Shown here piece after piece: positions 6,631 through 13,285 of a stretch of DNA of 19,260 nucleotides. This DNA comes from Synechococcaceae bacterium WB8_1B_136 (GTDB taxonomy: Bacteria; Cyanobacteriota; Cyanobacteriia; PCC-6307; Cyanobiaceae). Location: positions 1 through 19,260 of the forward strand of contig RGNC01000022.1 in assembly GCA_010029175.1 (NCBI GenBank), written 5' to 3'. The translations under genes and the position numbers were made by a program. Position 1 is the stretch's first letter. Each line of letters opens with the position of its first letter. The notes beneath the pieces were generated by a model. The model was given only the letters and a program-made list of their open reading frames with translations. It made no database searches and was not told the DNA's origin.

Positions 6631-8439
6631 ATGAGCGGCGCGCATCCGGGAACACCGATCCGCAACATCGCGATCATTGCCCACGTTGACCACGGCAAAA
6701 CCACCCTGGTGGATGCGCTGCTGGCCCAGTCGGGCATCTTCCGCGACAACGAGGCGGTGCCCACCTGCGTGATGGACTCCAACGACCTGGAACGCGAGCG
6801 CGGCATCACGATCCTCTCCAAGAACACGGCGGTGGATTACGAGGGGATTCGCATCAACATCGTGGACACCCCCGGCCACGCCGACTTCGGCGGTGAGGTG
6901 GAGCGGGTGCTGGGCATGGTGGACGGTTGTCTGCTGATCGTGGACGCCAACGAGGGGCCGATGCCCCAGACCCGCTTCGTGCTCAAGAAGGCCCTGGAGA
7001 AGGGCCTGCGCCCGATCGTGTTTGTCAACAAGATCGACCGCGCCCGGGTGGATCCCGAGCAGGCGGTCGACAAGGTGCTCGATCTGTTCCTCGAGCTGGG
7101 CGCCGACGATGACCAGTGCGACTTCCCCTATCTGTTCGGCAGCGGCATGGGCGGCTACGCCAAGCCGGACATGAAGACCGAGAGCGACACCATGCGCCCG
7201 CTCTTCGACGCGATCCTGCGCCATGTGCCGCCCCCGGTGGGCGATCCCACCAAGCCGCTGCAGCTGCAGGTGACCACCCTCGACTACAGCGACTTCCTTG
7301 GCCGGATCATGATCGGCCGCATCCACAACGGCACCATCCGCGCCAACCAGCCGGTGGCCCTGCTGCGCGATGACGGCAGCGTCAAGCGTGGCCGCATCAG
7401 CAAGTTGCTGGGCTTCCAGGGGCTGCAGCGGGTGGAAATCGAGGAGGCCCGCGCCGGCGACCTGGTGGCCGTGGCCGGTTTCGATGAGGTGAACATCGGC
7501 GAGACCATCGCCTGCCCCGACAACCCGGAGGCCCTGCCGCTGATCAAGGTGGATGAGCCCACCCTGCAGATGACCTTCGTGGTGAACGATTCGCCGTTCG
7601 CTGGCAAGGAAGGCAAGTTCGTGACCAGCCGCCAGGTGCGCGATCGCCTGCAGAAGGAGCTGCTCACCAACGTGGCCCTGCGGGTCGACGACACCGACTC
7701 CCCCGACCGCTGGGCCGTGAGCGGCCGCGGTGAACTGCACCTGGGCATCCTGATCGAAACGATGCGCCGCGAGGGCTACGAGTTCCAGGTGAGCCAGCCC
7801 CAGGTGATCTTCCGCACCATCGATGGCACCCCCAGCGAGCCCTACGAAACCCTGGTGCTGGATGTGCCCGAGGAATCCGTGGGCGCCTGCATCGAGAAGC
7901 TGGGCATCCGCAAGGCCGAGATGCAGAACATGGAGAACACCAACGACGGCCGCACCCAGCTGGAGTTCGTGGTGCCCTCCCGCGGCCTGATCGGCTTCCG
8001 CGGCGAGTTCATCCGCGCCACCCGCGGCGAGGGGATCATGAGCCACTCCTTCCTCGACTACCGCCCGATGCAGGGCGACATGGACAACCGCCGCAACGGC
8101 GTGCTGATCGCCTTCGAGGAGGGCACCGCCACCTTCTATGCCCTCAAGGGCGCTGAAGATCGCGGCCAGTTCTTCATCACCCCCGGCACCAAGGTCTATA
8201 AGGGGATGATCGTGGGTGAGCACAACCGTCCGCCCGATCTCGAGCTCAACGTCTGCAAGGCCAAGCAGGTCACCAACATCCGTTCCGCCGGTGCTGAGGT
8301 GCTCGACACCCTGCAGGCGCCGATGCAGATGACCCTGGAGCGCGCTCTGGAGTACATCGGGCCCGACGAGATGCTTGAGGTAACGCCTGAGTCGATTCGC
8401 CTGCGCAAACTGCCGGCCAAGAAGCCGGCCAAGCGCTGA
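6631..8439 (+). CDS. typA: Ribosome-associated GTPase TypA/BipA
   Basis: A 602-aa translational GTPase of the EF-G/LepA superfamily that binds the 70S ribosome and supports growth and 50S assembly under stress such as cold. The G domain is complete: P-loop AHVDHGKT (17-24), switch I RERGITI (55-61), DTPGHADF (G3) and NKIDRARVD (G4). The middle contains domain II (LDYSDFLGRIMIGRI) and the domain III/V signatures FVVNDSPFAGKEGKFVTSRQ, SGRGELHLGILIETMRREG and PSRGLIGFRGEF, all typical of TypA rather than EF-G or LepA. The Lys-rich C-terminus KKPAKKPAKR is unusually basic. I chose the ATG at 6631 because the protein then begins just before IRNIAIIAHVDHGK as in relatives; an in-frame GTG at 6589 would add 14 unlikely residues. 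No strong Shine-Dalgarno is seen. A hairpin follows directly after its stop. Confidence 0.95.
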   Translation: MSGAHPGTPIRNIAIIAHVDHGKTTLVDALLAQSGIFRDNEAVPTCVMDSNDLERERGITILSKNTAVDYEGIRINIVDTPGHADFGGEVERVLGMVDGCLLIVDANEGPMPQTRFVLKKALEKGLRPIVFVNKIDRARVDPEQAVDKVLDLFLELGADDDQCDFPYLFGSGMGGYAKPDMKTESDTMRPLFDAILRHVPPPVGDPTKPLQLQVTTLDYSDFLGRIMIGRIHNGTIRANQPVALLRDDGSVKRGRISKLLGFQGLQRVEIEEARAGDLVAVAGFDEVNIGETIACPDNPEALPLIKVDEPTLQMTFVVNDSPFAGKEGKFVTSRQVRDRLQKELLTNVALRVDDTDSPDRWAVSGRGELHLGILIETMRREGYEFQVSQPQVIFRTIDGTPSEPYETLVLDVPEESVGACIEKLGIRKAEMQNMENTNDGRTQLEFVVPSRGLIGFRGEFIRATRGEGIMSHSFLDYRPMQGDMDNRRNGVLIAFEEGTATFYALKGAEDRGQFFITPGTKVYKGMIVGEHNRPPDLELNVCKAKQVTNIRSAGAEVLDTLQAPMQMTLERALEYIGPDEMLEVTPESIRLRKLPAKKPAKR

Positions 8440-8441
8440 CG

Positions 8442-8458
8442 GTTGGCCCCAGGCCAAC
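8442..8458 (+). terminator. Hairpin directly after the typA stop
   Basis: gttggcc (8442-8448) and ggccaac (8452-8458) form a perfect 7-bp stem with a CCA loop, two bases after the typA TGA. There is no T-run after it. It may end or stabilise the typA transcript before the small downstream gene; whether it terminates is inference. Confidence 0.45.
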
Positions 8459-8511
8459 GCCCTGACAGCGCCCCGATGACGGACCATCAGGATCCGGAGG
8501 AAGCGAGCCTG

Positions 8512-8883
8512 ATGGCCGATCCGCGCTTCACGGAGGCCGTGCGGCTGTTCAACGGCCGCCAGTGGTACGCCTGCCACGACGGCTTCGAGGAGCTGTGGCA
8601 CGAGACCCAGGGGACCTGCCGCCCGATCCTGCAGGGCATCCTGCAGATCGCCGTGGCCCACCATCACCTGGAACGGGGCAACCTTCGCGGCGCCACGGTG
8701 CTGCTCGGCGAGGGCATCGGCCGCTTGCGAGCATCCGGCCCCAGCGCCCTGGGCCTCGATCTGGAGCGCCTGCGCCAGGCCGCCGCCGCGCGTCTGCGGG
8801 CCCTTCAACACCAGGAGAATCCCCTGGACGAGCCCTGTCCATGCCTGGATTCAGTCCCCGCCATCCCCCCGGCAACCCCGTGA
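8512..8883 (+). CDS. DUF309 domain protein
   Basis: A small helical protein of 123 aa from the preferred start. The DUF309 signature is clear: LFNGRQWYACHDGFEELWHE followed by RPILQGILQIAVAHHHLERGNLRGA. The family pattern is an N-terminal N-x-x-x-(W/Y)-x-x-H helix, an ELW segment and a conserved Q-G-x-x-Q helix with H-x-x-x-x-G-N. Its biochemical role is unknown and I do not assign one. The ATG at 8512 is preceded by GGAGGAA (8496-8502) at good spacing; an in-frame ATG at 8476 would add 12 residues and has no such site. The Cys/Pro-rich tail after residue 100 is poorly conserved-looking. The TGA (8881-8883) overlaps the first ATG of the lptA-like frame (TGATG), so the two may be co-translated. 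Confidence 0.8.
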   Translation: MADPRFTEAVRLFNGRQWYACHDGFEELWHETQGTCRPILQGILQIAVAHHHLERGNLRGATVLLGEGIGRLRASGPSALGLDLERLRQAAAARLRALQHQENPLDEPCPCLDSVPAIPPATP

Positions 8884-9443
8884 TGGGAGGGGGTGATTCG
8901 GGCCTTACATTGCTCCCACGCTGTGAGAGGAAGCCAGGCTTGGCCGCACCAACCAGGTTGCCGTCTGACGCCGGAGCGGCTGGCCATGGCCGGCGCCACA
9001 CGCGACTGGCGCTGGCCCTGCTCGGTGCTGCTGCCCTGGCCCTGGCTGGCCCCGCAGCGGCTCAGCAGCCCCAGGCGCCGAGCGAATCCACTGCAACACC
9101 GGCACGGATCAACACCGGTCTGGTCACGATCGAATCGGATCTGCAGCGGGCCGATCAGGTCACCGGTGTGGTCACGGCCACGGGCAATGTGCGCATCGTG
9201 TACCCGGATCAGCGGCTGGTGGCCACCGCACGCCAGGCCCAGTACTTCAGCAAGGAAGGCCGGGTGGTGCTCAGCGGCGATGTGGACATTGTTCAGGAGG
9301 GCGGCAATCTGATGCGTGCGGAACAGGTGGTGTATCTCGTCAACGCCGAGCGCATGACGGCGATGCCCCCCGCCGGGCAACAGGTGTACAGCCGCATGAC
9401 CATTCAGCCCCAGCCGAGGTCATCGGCGGTTGTGGGCCCATGA
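8883..9443 (+). CDS. lptA: LptA/OstA-like periplasmic lipopolysaccharide transport protein
   Basis: A small exported protein with an OstA/LptA beta-jellyroll region, expected to form part of the periplasmic bridge that carries lipopolysaccharide from the inner to the outer membrane. Visible features are an Arg-rich segment, a hydrophobic signal sequence LALALLGAAALALAG ending in PAAAQQ (a likely signal peptidase I site), then repeated beta strands: VTGVVTATGNVRIVYPD, LVATARQAQYFSKEGRVVLS, GDVDIVQEGGNLMRAEQVVY. The start is uncertain. The ATG at 8883 overlaps the DUF309 stop but gives about 44 residues before the hydrophobic core; a TTG at 8940 has AGAGGAA upstream (8926-8932) and gives a shorter, more normal leader. 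Its end overlaps lptB by ATGA, and lptF/G follows, which strongly supports the family call. It could also be described as an LptC/LptA hybrid-type OstA protein. Confidence 0.8.
   Translation: MGGGDSGLTLLPRCERKPGLAAPTRLPSDAGAAGHGRRHTRLALALLGAAALALAGPAAAQQPQAPSESTATPARINTGLVTIESDLQRADQVTGVVTATGNVRIVYPDQRLVATARQAQYFSKEGRVVLSGDVDIVQEGGNLMRAEQVVYLVNAERMTAMPPAGQQVYSRMTIQPQPRSSAVVGP
8906..8911 (+). promoter_or_regulatory. Possible -10 element upstream of the alternative lptA start
   Basis: TACATT fits TANNNT and would start transcription near 8918, just before the AGAGGAA and TTG start at 8926-8942. If it is used, the ATG at 8883 cannot be the start on that transcript. No -35 element is evident. 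Confidence 0.2.
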
Positions 9444-10168
9444 GCCTGGTGCTCGATCGCGTCGCCCTCACCCTTGGCGGGCGCCCCCTGGTTAAGGATG
9501 TCAGCCTCAATCTCAACGGCGGCGAAGTGGTGGGGCTGCTGGGGCCCAATGGTGCCGGCAAGACCACCACCTTCAACCTCGTGACCGGGCTGCTGCGGCC
9601 CGATCGGGGCCAGGTGCTCCTGGATGATCTGCCGGTGGCCACCCTGCCGATGCCCCAGCGGGCTCGGCTCGGCATCGGCTACCTGCCCCAGGAGGCCAGT
9701 GTGTTCCGCACTCTCAGTGTGTTCGACAACCTGATGCTGGCCCTTCAGGAAAGCGGGATTCCGGCCCGCCAACGGCGCGCCCGTGCTGAACAGCTGATCG
9801 ACACGTTCCACCTGCGCCCGTTCGTGCAGCGGCGTGGCTTCCAGCTCTCCGGTGGGGAACGGCGCCGCTGCGAGGTGGCCCGCGCCCTGGCGGTGGGTGA
9901 GAGCGGCCCGCGCTACCTGCTGCTGGATGAACCATTCGCCGGGGTGGATCCCCTGGCCGTGGCGGATCTGCAGGAGTTGATCGGCAGTTTGAGGGAGCGC
10001 GGCATGGGGGTGCTGATCACCGACCACAACGTGCGTGAGACCCTCGCCATCACCGACCGCGCCTACATCCTCACCGAGGGCAGCATCCTGGCCAGTGGCC
10101 CCTCGCGCGAAATGGCCAACGATCCCCTGGTGCGCCGCCATTACCTCGGGGAGGGCTTCCGGCTTTGA
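9440..10168 (+). CDS. lptB: Lipopolysaccharide export ABC transporter ATPase LptB
   Basis: A 242-aa cytosolic ABC ATPase that powers extraction of lipopolysaccharide from the inner membrane with the LptF/G permease. All nucleotide-binding motifs are intact: Walker A GPNGAGKTT (35-43), Q-loop in GYLPQEASVFRTLSV (about 80-94), signature LSGGERRR (136-143), Walker B LLLDEPFAGVDP (160-171) and the H-loop ITDHNVRETL (H196). The sequence PQEASVFRTLSVFDNL and the LLLDEPFAGVDPLAV and DHNVRETL segments are the characteristic LptB versions rather than amino-acid transporter LivF/G versions. The ATG overlaps the end of the lptA-like gene by 4 nt (ATGA), and its own TGA overlaps the TTG of the permease gene. 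This close packing implies one operon with coupled translation. High confidence. Confidence 0.95.
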   Translation: MSLVLDRVALTLGGRPLVKDVSLNLNGGEVVGLLGPNGAGKTTTFNLVTGLLRPDRGQVLLDDLPVATLPMPQRARLGIGYLPQEASVFRTLSVFDNLMLALQESGIPARQRRARAEQLIDTFHLRPFVQRRGFQLSGGERRRCEVARALAVGESGPRYLLLDEPFAGVDPLAVADLQELIGSLRERGMGVLITDHNVRETLAITDRAYILTEGSILASGPSREMANDPLVRRHYLGEGFRL

Positions 10169-11367
10169 CCACCACCTTCCCTCCATCCCAGCTCCTGCAG
10201 CGGCTCTCGGTTCGGATCGATCGCCTCTGGCAGCGGGTGCCGCTGATGGATCGCTGGCTCACGGCGGAGTTGGCCGGTCCCCTGCTGTTCGGTGTGGCGG
10301 CCTTCACTACCGTGTCGCTGTCGGTGGGGGTGGTGTTCGAGCTGGTGCGCAAGGTGGCCGAGGCCGGCCTGCCGCTGCTCGCCGCCGCCCAGGTTCTGGC
10401 CCTCAGCCTGCCGGGCTTTCTGGTGCTCTCCTTCCCCATGGCCACCCTGATGGCCACCTTGCTGGCCTACAGCAGGTTGTCGAGCACCAGTGAGCTCACG
10501 GCCCTGCGCAGCATCGGTGTGGCCACCTGGCGGATGGTTGCGCCCGGGCTGGTGGTGGCCCTGTTGATGAGCCTGCTCACCTTTGTGTTCAACGATGCGA
10601 TCGTTCCCGGATCGAATCTGTTGGCCGCCAACACCCTCGACAGCGCCCTGGGACGGGCCATCTCCTCCCAGCGCGGCCAGAATGTTGTGTACTCACGCTT
10701 TGGTCAGTTGCGCTCTCGCGTGCCTGGCCAGGATGCCGGCGAGGGCCTCACCCAGCTGTTCTACGCCAAGGAATTCAAGGATGGCCAGATGGAAGGCATC
10801 ACCCTGCTGGATTTCTCATTGGAATCACAACAGCAGATCCTCACGGCTGAGCGGGCCATCTGGAACGACCCCAAGGCGATGTGGGAGTTCCGCAACGGAC
10901 GCATCGTGACGATCGACAATCAGACCAGTTCGACAACATCAGCCCGCTTCGATAACTATTTCTATCCGTTCACCAAGGCACCGCTGGAGCGCGCACAGCT
11001 GCCAACCGATGCCACCAAGATGACCGTACTGCAGGCGATTCGTGCCGAGCAGATCCTCGCCCAGGCCGGTGATCAGAAGGAGGCCCGTCGGCTGCGGGTG
11101 CGCATTCAGGAGAAGTTCGCCTTTCCGGCCATCTGCCTGGTGTTTGGCCTGATCGGCAGCAGCCTGGGGGTACGCCCCAATGCCCGCACCAGTCGCAGTC
11201 AGGGATTTGGCATCAGCGTGCTGCTGATTTTTGGCTACTATCTGATGTCGTTCATCTTCAGTTCGGTGGGTGTGCAGGGCACCTTGCCGCCCTTTTTTGC
11301 CGCCTGGCTGCCGGTGATGATCGGCCTGGCCGGAGGCCTGTATCTGTTGCGCCAGGCCAGCCGCTGA
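10165..11367 (+). CDS. LptF/LptG family permease (YjgP/YjgQ)
   Basis: A 400-aa inner-membrane protein that forms the transmembrane channel of the LptB-driven lipopolysaccharide extractor. The topology is the family one: N-terminal helices (GPLLFGVAAFTTVSLSVGVV, LPLLAAAQVLALSLPGFLVL and MVAPGLVVALLMSLLTFVF), a large periplasmic domain (about 145-310) and C-terminal helices (FAFPAICLVFGLIGSSLGV, GFGISVLLIFGYYLMSFIF, AWLPVMIGLAGGLYLL). The conserved P-M-A-T-L-x-A segment and RLSSTSELTALRSIG coupling region, which contacts LptB, are present. Only one such gene is seen here; E. coli uses an LptF/LptG pair, so a homodimer is possible. The TTG start at 10165 overlaps the lptB stop (TTGA); a GTG at 10237 (VPLMDRWL) is the main alternative. 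A 12-bp palindrome (ctgccgcggcag, 11376-11387) lies after its stop. Confidence 0.9.
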   Translation: MTTTFPPSQLLQRLSVRIDRLWQRVPLMDRWLTAELAGPLLFGVAAFTTVSLSVGVVFELVRKVAEAGLPLLAAAQVLALSLPGFLVLSFPMATLMATLLAYSRLSSTSELTALRSIGVATWRMVAPGLVVALLMSLLTFVFNDAIVPGSNLLAANTLDSALGRAISSQRGQNVVYSRFGQLRSRVPGQDAGEGLTQLFYAKEFKDGQMEGITLLDFSLESQQQILTAERAIWNDPKAMWEFRNGRIVTIDNQTSSTTSARFDNYFYPFTKAPLERAQLPTDATKMTVLQAIRAEQILAQAGDQKEARRLRVRIQEKFAFPAICLVFGLIGSSLGVRPNARTSRSQGFGISVLLIFGYYLMSFIFSSVGVQGTLPPFFAAWLPVMIGLAGGLYLLRQASR

Positions 11368-11422
11368 ACGGCATCCTGCCGCGGCAGACTGTCCATCCTA
11401 TTGCTCCCCAGCACCCCACTTC

Positions 11423-12340
11423 GTGACCGATCCAGTTCTGGCCCTGGGCCTGGGCGCCTTCGCCCTGCTGCTGCTGGCCCTGCCCCTGGCCTTCTGGAGT
11501 GTGAGCGGCGGCGGACGGGCCAGCAGCGCCGTGCGCCTGCTGGTGGCAGGCGCCAACCTCAGCCTCACGGCCCAGCTGGTGCTGCGCTGGTGGCAATCGG
11601 GTCACTTCCCGATCAGCAACCTCTACGAGTCGCTCTGTTTCCTGGCCTGGGCCTGTACCCTCACCCAGTTGCTGGTGGAGCGGGGTTATCCCTCCCCCCT
11701 CGTGGCCGCCGCCGCCACCCCCATGGGGCTGGGCTGTGTGGCCTTTGCCAGCTTTGCCCTGCCTGATCAGCTTCAGCAGTCGGCACCGCTGGTGCCCGCC
11801 CTGCGCTCCAGCTGGCTGGTGATGCACGTGAGCGTGATCATGGTGAGCTACGCCGCCCTGCTGGTGGGCTCCCTGCTCTCAGCGGCCGTGCTGGTCACCG
11901 ACAAGGGCCAGGCCCTGGAACTGCGCAGCAGCTCCATCGGCAGTGGTGGCTACCGCCAGGCCCAGCTCGCCGCCGATGGCGGCAGCGGCAACCTCAGCCT
12001 CAGCAGCGCCAGCATGTCGCTGAGCGAACAGCTCGACAGCCTCAGCTACCGCACCATCACGGTGGGCTTTCTGCTGCTTTCGATTGGCATCGTGAGTGGT
12101 GCGGTGTGGGCCAATGAGGCCTGGGGCAGCTGGTGGAGCTGGGATCCCAAGGAAACCTGGGCCCTGATCTGCTGGCTGGTCTATGCGGCATACCTCCACA
12201 CCCGCCTGAGCCGTGGCTGGCAGGGCCGCCGGCCGGCCCTGGTGGCGGTGGCCGGCCTGGTGGTGATCTGTGTCTGCTACATCGGCGTCAACCTGATGGG
12301 CATCGGCCTGCACAGCTATGGCTGGTTCCTGAGCACTTGA
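11423..12340 (+). CDS. ccsA: Cytochrome c biogenesis protein CcsA (System II heme handling)
   Basis: A 305-aa polytopic membrane protein which, with Ccs1/CcsB, transports heme to the thylakoid lumen or periplasm and attaches it to c-type apocytochromes such as cytochrome f and c6. The tryptophan-rich heme motif WGSWWSWDPKETW is at residues 234-246. Histidines in the expected places are H135 (start of a membrane helix), H259 (YLHTR) and H297 (GLHSYGW), the family's heme-ligand set. About eight hydrophobic segments are visible. NLYESLCFLAW (66-76) is another conserved CcsA stretch. Residues about 165-203 form a Ser/Gly-rich loop before the last helices. The start is a GTG at 11423; no in-frame ATG lies before the first helix. 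It follows lptF/G by 55 bp in the same direction and converges on rpe with 26 bp between stops. Confidence 0.93.
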   Translation: MTDPVLALGLGAFALLLLALPLAFWSVSGGGRASSAVRLLVAGANLSLTAQLVLRWWQSGHFPISNLYESLCFLAWACTLTQLLVERGYPSPLVAAAATPMGLGCVAFASFALPDQLQQSAPLVPALRSSWLVMHVSVIMVSYAALLVGSLLSAAVLVTDKGQALELRSSSIGSGGYRQAQLAADGGSGNLSLSSASMSLSEQLDSLSYRTITVGFLLLSIGIVSGAVWANEAWGSWWSWDPKETWALICWLVYAAYLHTRLSRGWQGRRPALVAVAGLVVICVCYIGVNLMGIGLHSYGWFLST

Positions 12341-12357
12341 TCGCCTCGGGTCTCTGA

Positions 12358-12371
12358 CCTGACCGGTCAGG
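12358..12371. terminator. 14-bp perfect palindrome between ccsA and rpe
   Basis: cctgaccggtcagg is its own reverse complement and can fold as a 5-bp stem with a CCGG loop. It covers the rpe stop codon (TCA on the plus strand, 12367-12369) and sits 18 bp after the ccsA stop. There is no T-run. It may act as a small bidirectional 3'-end structure for the convergent genes; a protein-binding palindrome is the alternative. Confidence 0.35.
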
Positions 12372-13050
12372 CCGCCACCGCCACAGGTCGCTTGCTGTTG
12401 CGGATGCCGGTGATGGCCTCGGCGTAGCTGGGCTGGTTGAACACGCCCGAGCCGCTCACGATGGCATTGGCGCCAGCTTCGATCACCTTCCAGGCGTTCT
12501 CGGCCTTGATGCCGCCGTCCACCTCGATCCAGGGATCCAGGCCCTTCTCGTCGCAGAGGCGGCGCAGGTCGCGGATCTTCTGCACCTGGTTCTCGATGAA
12601 GCTCTGGCCCCCGAAGCCGGGGTTCACGCTCATGATCAGCACCAGGTCGCACAGCTCCAGGCAGTACTCCAGGGTGTCGATCGGCGTGCTGGGGTTCAAC
12701 ACCGCACCGGCCATCTTACCAAGGTCCTTGATCTGGGCCAGGTTGCGGTGCAGGTGCGGGCAGGCCTCCACCTGCACCGAGATGATGTCGGCGCCGGCCT
12801 TGGCGAAGTCGGGCACGTACTTCTCGGGCTCCACGATCATCAGGTGCACGTCGAGGGGCTTGGCGGTCACCGGGCGCAGGGCCTCAACGATCAGTGGGCC
12901 GATCGTGATGTTGGGCACAAAGCGGCCATCCATCACATCCACGTGGATCCAGTCGGCGCCCGCCTGATCCACGGCCCGCACGTCGTCGCCAAGACGGGAG
13001 AAATCCGCCGAGAGAATCGAGGGGGAGATCACCAGGGGCTTGGTGGTCAT
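12367..13050 (-). CDS. rpe: Ribulose-phosphate 3-epimerase
   Basis: A 227-aa TIM-barrel enzyme that interconverts D-ribulose 5-phosphate and D-xylulose 5-phosphate in the Calvin-Benson cycle and the pentose phosphate pathway. The N-terminus SPSILSADFSRLGDDV, metal ligands H36 and D38 in IHVDVMDGRFVPNI, H69 in DVHLMI, and D178 in WIEVDGG are all present. SVNPGFGGQSFI (141-152) is the phosphate and active-site loop, and GANAIVSGSGVF the second phosphate site. Length is normal. The start ATG at 13050 is preceded on the minus strand by a good -10 box (TACAAT). It is divergent from glpX, which encodes another Calvin-cycle regeneration enzyme. The C-terminal tail RPVAVAA is short and variable. Confidence 0.97.
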   Translation of the reverse strand: MTTKPLVISPSILSADFSRLGDDVRAVDQAGADWIHVDVMDGRFVPNITIGPLIVEALRPVTAKPLDVHLMIVEPEKYVPDFAKAGADIISVQVEACPHLHRNLAQIKDLGKMAGAVLNPSTPIDTLEYCLELCDLVLIMSVNPGFGGQSFIENQVQKIRDLRRLCDEKGLDPWIEVDGGIKAENAWKVIEAGANAIVSGSGVFNQPSYAEAITGIRNSKRPVAVAA

Positions 13051-13080
13051 GGCAGGGCCAACGGCGCAGGGAATGCGCGG

Positions 13081-13086
13081 ATTGTA
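13081..13086 (-). promoter_or_regulatory. -10 element of rpe
   Basis: On the minus strand this reads TACAAT, five of six bases of the TATAAT consensus. Transcription would start near 13074 and give a leader of about 25 nt. No -35 element is visible, which is common in picocyanobacterial promoters. Confidence 0.5.
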
Positions 13087-13102
13087 GGAATGCCCCCCGC
13101 CG

Positions 13103-13135
13103 GGCCCCTGTCAGCGGGGCCTCCACCCGGGGTGG
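13103..13135. promoter_or_regulatory. Two adjacent hairpins in the rpe-glpX intergenic region
   Basis: ggcccc (13103-13108) pairs with ggggcc (13116-13121), and right beside it ccacc (13123-13127) pairs with ggtgg (13131-13135). They lie upstream of the rpe -10 box in a 235-bp divergent control region. Depending on which promoter is used they could be operators or a structured antisense or leader RNA. The remainder of the region, to 13285, holds no gene that I can support. Confidence 0.35.
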
Positions 13136-13156
13136 TGGTCCCCTCGGCGCCACTGA

Positions 13157-13162
13157 TACAGT
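13157..13162 (+). promoter_or_regulatory. Possible -10 element for glpX
   Basis: TACAGT fits TANNNT and would give a glpX leader of about 115 nt. No -35 element or supporting motif is seen. Confidence 0.2.
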
Positions 13163-13285
13163 AGGCGGCGCTTAAAGCCCGAGAGGCCCTGCAGCTGCTG
13201 GAAGCTGAGCCTGAAACCGCTCGCTCCCCCGCCGCTCCGTCGTCGCTCCTCCTGCTGAAGCTCCCTCTCCCTACGCCGGACCCCA

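Noticed and set aside
6388..8811. An 807-codon open frame on the minus strand opposite typA
   Set aside because: It is the mirror of a strongly coding GC-rich gene. Its sequence is His/Leu/Gly/Ala-rich without recognisable domains, and typA explains the region.
11376..11387. 12-bp palindrome ctgccgcggcag after lptF/G as a terminator
   Set aside because: It folds to only a 4-bp stem with no T-run; not strong enough to list as a terminator by itself.
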